Positions 15,038 through 17,425 of a DNA stretch of 17,425 nt are shown piece by piece. Numbering within the stretch: position 1 is the stretch's first letter; the number at the start of each line of letters is the position of its first letter. Source of the stretch: an uncultured Pseudomonadota bacterium (GTDB taxonomy: Bacteria > Pseudomonadota > Gammaproteobacteria > Burkholderiales > Methylophilaceae); the NCBI GenBank assembly GCA_903854305.1, contig CAINWC010000169.1, positions 1 through 17,425 on the forward strand, in the 5' to 3' direction. The notes beneath the pieces are model-generated. The model was not told where the DNA came from, searched no databases, and saw only the letters and a list, made by a program, of their open reading frames with translations. A program made the position numbers and the translations under genes.

Positions 15038-15901
15038 CTACTTGACTAAACGATAGTGTTTTTTAGTCAACTCCAAGTTAAACATACGTTCTAATTTCAT
15101 CGTCCAGCGATGCTTCAGCTCTCTTTTCGTCGGCTTATAATTAGGATCTGGAGTAAAGTTTTTTTCAGCCTCATTGGCAAGCCAATCTCTGATTATTTTA
15201 GGGTGCTGACCGGTAAAAGGGCTAAGTGCTTGTTGATCAATTTGATATCCGTTAAATAGTGGGTGGTCGTGTCCCCAATACTTTCCAACACGTTGATTTT
15301 TTTCGCTCATTGCAGAAATGCTGCGTACATGCCCGTAATGGTAAATGGGCACATTCACTAGTGCCGCTTGCGGGTATCTCCCTTGCCTGTTTTTATTCAT
15401 GACAACAAAGTATAAGCCGTCAGGCGCCCAGCTGCGGATAGTATTGCGGATGATGCGGCATTCACGTCTATACCAGGCAGGGCTAGTGGCCACCCACTTA
15501 GGACTGCCAAAAAAATGATGGTAATCAAATACCAGCGCTTCTACTTGAGGGTTGTTTAGGTTATTTTCCATTGCTGCGCGAATTTTAGGTAAGTCATCTT
15601 CGTACAGAACCTCGTCACCTTCAAGATAAAAGGCCCAATCCCCAGTACAGTTGTACTGGGCAATCATTTTTTGTTGCGCATAAACAAAGCCACGATCCTG
15701 CATTTTTTCATTCCAATGCGTTTGGATAATGACGATCTTCTCTGAGTTAATTGCTTGTATCCTAGCAAGTGTGTCATCTTCACTATCGCCTACTGCTACA
15801 ACAAATTCGTCGCACAGCGGTAGCGCCGAACATATACTCTCTATGAAGGGATAACCTAGCAAAGTGCCGTTGCGAATAAAGGTATAGCCACTAATTTTCA
15901 T
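15038..15901 (-). CDS. GT2-like glycosyltransferase, first gene of the LPS operon
   Basis: A 287-aa glycosyltransferase-like protein. The ATG at 15901 gives MKISGYTFIRNG, the usual N-terminus of this family; a TTG 18 bp upstream is less likely. The Rossmann-like part has DEFVVAVGDSEDDT (31-44), QKMIAQYNCTGDWAFYLEGDE (77-97, with EGDE as DXD-like metal site), and a C-terminal region rich in aromatic and charged residues (YRREC, HYGHVRS, KYWGHDHPLF). It resembles uncharacterised GT2 proteins found in LPS loci. Donor and acceptor are unknown. It stands 5 bp upstream of the WaaL-like gene and faces edd divergently. No clear Shine-Dalgarno was seen (GAAAG only). Confidence 0.72.
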   Translation of the reverse strand: MKISGYTFIRNGTLLGYPFIESICSALPLCDEFVVAVGDSEDDTLARIQAINSEKIVIIQTHWNEKMQDRGFVYAQQKMIAQYNCTGDWAFYLEGDEVLYEDDLPKIRAAMENNLNNPQVEALVFDYHHFFGSPKWVATSPAWYRRECRIIRNTIRSWAPDGLYFVVMNKNRQGRYPQAALVNVPIYHYGHVRSISAMSEKNQRVGKYWGHDHPLFNGYQIDQQALSPFTGQHPKIIRDWLANEAEKNFTPDPNYKPTKRELKHRWTMKLERMFNLELTKKHYRLVK

Positions 15902-15946
15902 ATTAACAGTTACTTTCAATTAAAATCTGAAATTTGAAGCTGAGTA

Positions 15947-15975
15947 AATTTAGCAAAAATAAGCATAAAATCCAA
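15947..15975 (-). promoter_or_regulatory. Possible sigma70 promoter of the LPS operon
   Basis: On the - strand TTGGAT (15970-15975) and TAAATT (15947-15952) are spaced by 17 bp, leaving a leader of about 40 nt before the first ATG. The match to consensus is moderate and the DNA is AT-rich. Confidence 0.3.
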
Positions 15976-16046
15976 ACTCTACAAATTAGACGAGGTTGAT
16001 GCGAAAGCTACTTCAGTAATATTGCCAACTTATAAGCACCTATTAA

Positions 16047-16075
16047 TTGACGATTGCTTCTGCTTTCTGCATAAT
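16047..16075 (+). promoter_or_regulatory. Sigma70 promoter of edd
   Basis: TTGACG (-35, 16047-16052) and CATAAT (-10, 16070-16075) are separated by exactly 17 bp; each differs from consensus at one base. The start is expected near 16082, about 24 nt before the edd ATG, so the leader is short and leaves no room for a riboswitch. Confidence 0.7.
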
Positions 16076-16105
16076 CTACTCAAATTATACAAGATAAGAT
16101 AGAAA

Positions 16106-17425
16106 ATGAAGCAATCTCATATAGAAGTTACCGAACGTATACGTGAACGTAGCCGTCCAACTAGAACAGCTTACTTACACAGAGTGGATGAGATTATTAA
16201 TCGTCCGCGAAGTGCTGATCGCTTAGGTTGTGCCAATGTTGCGCATGCTTTTGCGGCGCTGCCAGCTAACGATAAATTGCGTATAGTGGTTGAAAAAGCC
16301 CCTAATATCGGCATTATTACTGCATATAACGATATGCTTTCTGCGCATCAGCCGTATGAAAGTTACCCAAATATCATTCGTGATGAAGCGCACAAAAATG
16401 GCGCTACAGTTCAAGTGGCGGGTGGTGTACCTGCAATGTGTGATGGCGTAACGCAAGGTGAGCCAGGCATGGAGCTTTCGTTATTCAGCCGTGATGTGAT
16501 TGCGATGAGTACCGCGGTGGCGTTGTCTCACGATGTTTTTGATGCGGCTTTGTTACTAGGGGTGTGCGATAAAATCGTACCTGGCTTATTGATTGGCGCA
16601 CTACATTTTGGGCACTTACCTTGTGTATTTGTGCCTGCTGGTCCGATGAGTACAGGTTTAGATAACACGGCGAAATCTAAAGTGCGTGAGCAATATGCAC
16701 AAGGTAAAGTCGGTCGCGATGAGTTGTTAGCTTCAGAATCTGCCGCTTATCATGGCGCTGGCACCTGTACGTTCTATGGTACTGCTAACAGTAACCAAAT
16801 GTTGCTTGAGGCCATGGGGCTTCATGTACCTGGCGCAGCGTTTGTGCATCCGGAAGACGGCATGCGTGAAACATTGACCCGCGAGGCGGTGCGCATGGTG
16901 CTTTCTAATACGCAAAAACAACGCTTTACGCCGATTGGTAAATTGGTGGATGAATATGTGATTGTAAATGCAATGGTGGCTTTGTTAGCCACTGGCGGTT
17001 CTACTAATCACTTGATCCACTGGGTGGCTGTGGCGCGTGCCGCTGGTATTATTATTGACTGGACGGATTTCCATTACCTTGCAAAAGGTACCCCATTGTT
17101 GGCCAGCGTTTACCCTAATGGCAAAGCGGATGTTAATCAGTTCCAAGCGGCAGGCGGTCCTGCGTTTGTGATTCGTGAATTGATTGACGGCGGCTATATG
17201 TACCCGGATGTATTCACAGTGGCCTACGGTGGTTTGCGTGACTATGGCAAGTTGCCAACGTTAGCCGTAGATGAGAGTAATAATAAATCGATTATTTGGA
17301 AAGACTTACCGAAAGAAAGTAGCGACGAAACTATTGTGCGTACAGCTGACTTTCCGTTTAACGAGTCTGGTGGTTTGCGTTTACTTAAAGGTAATTTAGG
17401 CCGCTCTGTGATTAAAATTTCAGCA
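16106..17425 (+). CDS. edd: 6-phosphogluconate dehydratase, Entner-Doudoroff pathway (3' end missing)
   Basis: The first 440 codons of Edd, open to the window edge (family proteins are about 600 aa). The enzyme dehydrates 6-phosphogluconate to 2-keto-3-deoxy-6-phosphogluconate in the cytoplasm and carries a [4Fe-4S] cluster. The start MKQSHIEVTERIRERSRPTR is typical of Edd. Conserved IlvD/Edd segments are present: NIGIITAYNDMLSAHQPYE (67-85), GGVPAMCDGVTQGEPGMELS (106-125), LGVCDKIVPG (151-160) and GTCTFYGTANSNQM (219-232). Cys112, Cys154 and Cys221 are the likely cluster ligands. The N-terminal RxRSRxxR and the HQPYE form favour Edd over IlvD. The gene has its own sigma70 promoter and diverges from the LPS operon. 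The Shine-Dalgarno is weak (AAGATAAGA). An eda gene may follow outside the window. Confidence 0.95.
   Translation, partial: MKQSHIEVTERIRERSRPTRTAYLHRVDEIINRPRSADRLGCANVAHAFAALPANDKLRIVVEKAPNIGIITAYNDMLSAHQPYESYPNIIRDEAHKNGATVQVAGGVPAMCDGVTQGEPGMELSLFSRDVIAMSTAVALSHDVFDAALLLGVCDKIVPGLLIGALHFGHLPCVFVPAGPMSTGLDNTAKSKVREQYAQGKVGRDELLASESAAYHGAGTCTFYGTANSNQMLLEAMGLHVPGAAFVHPEDGMRETLTREAVRMVLSNTQKQRFTPIGKLVDEYVIVNAMVALLATGGSTNHLIHWVAVARAAGIIIDWTDFHYLAKGTPLLASVYPNGKADVNQFQAAGGPAFVIRELIDGGYMYPDVFTVAYGGLRDYGKLPTLAVDESNNKSIIWKDLPKESSDETIVRTADFPFNESGGLRLLKGNLGRSVIKISA

Noticed and set aside
16223..16921. - strand open frames inside the edd region
   Set aside because: They are antisense to a continuous 440-codon Edd frame with full family motifs.

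Overview
The window reads as chromosomal DNA of a Gram-negative, AT-leaning proteobacterium, most likely a betaproteobacterium of the methylotroph family Methylophilaceae (Methylotenera-like). Evidence: the grpE-dnaK-dnaJ order with sigma32-type promoters, a lipopolysaccharide (LPS) core operon with waaC and an LpxL-type acyltransferase, and an Entner-Doudoroff edd gene. The family assignment is inference from gene content, not from a search.

Left end (1-345): the last bases of an IS3-family insertion sequence (transposase C-terminus plus right inverted repeat ending in CA at 114) abut the last 41 codons of a TlpA/thioredoxin-like gene, so that gene appears interrupted. Next, on +, is a Tat-exported dienelactone hydrolase-family protein (349-1239).

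Region 1240-5020 (+ strand): a gene-free stretch of about 390 bp carries a good sigma54 -24/-12 element, a possible IHF site and an upstream dyad. It precedes five same-strand genes for envelope proteins: a periplasmic rhodanese-fold protein whose catalytic Cys is replaced by Ser, two related four-helix membrane proteins (DUF6644-like), a secreted lectin/endostatin-like protein, and a lipoprotein with a C-terminal CxxCH haem site. Together they look like an uncharacterised envelope, possibly redox, module and are the most novel part of the window. A strong terminator at 4977-5018 closes the region and may also end a small RNA.

Region 5142-9073 (- strand): grpE, dnaK and dnaJ. grpE and dnaK each have their own sigma32-like promoter with the same 14-bp spacer.

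Region 9171-15901 (- strand): a tightly packed LPS operon, in transcription order GT2 glycosyltransferase, O-antigen ligase/polymerase-like membrane protein, WaaE/LgtF-like glucosyltransferase, second GT2, GT9 heptosyltransferase-like protein, WaaC heptosyltransferase I, and LpxL-type lipid A acyltransferase. Genes overlap or are 3-13 bp apart. The products should build and decorate the LPS core, attach a longer glycan and complete lipid A acylation.

Right end (16106-17425, + strand): edd, divergent from the LPS operon, with a good sigma70 promoter; it runs off the window.
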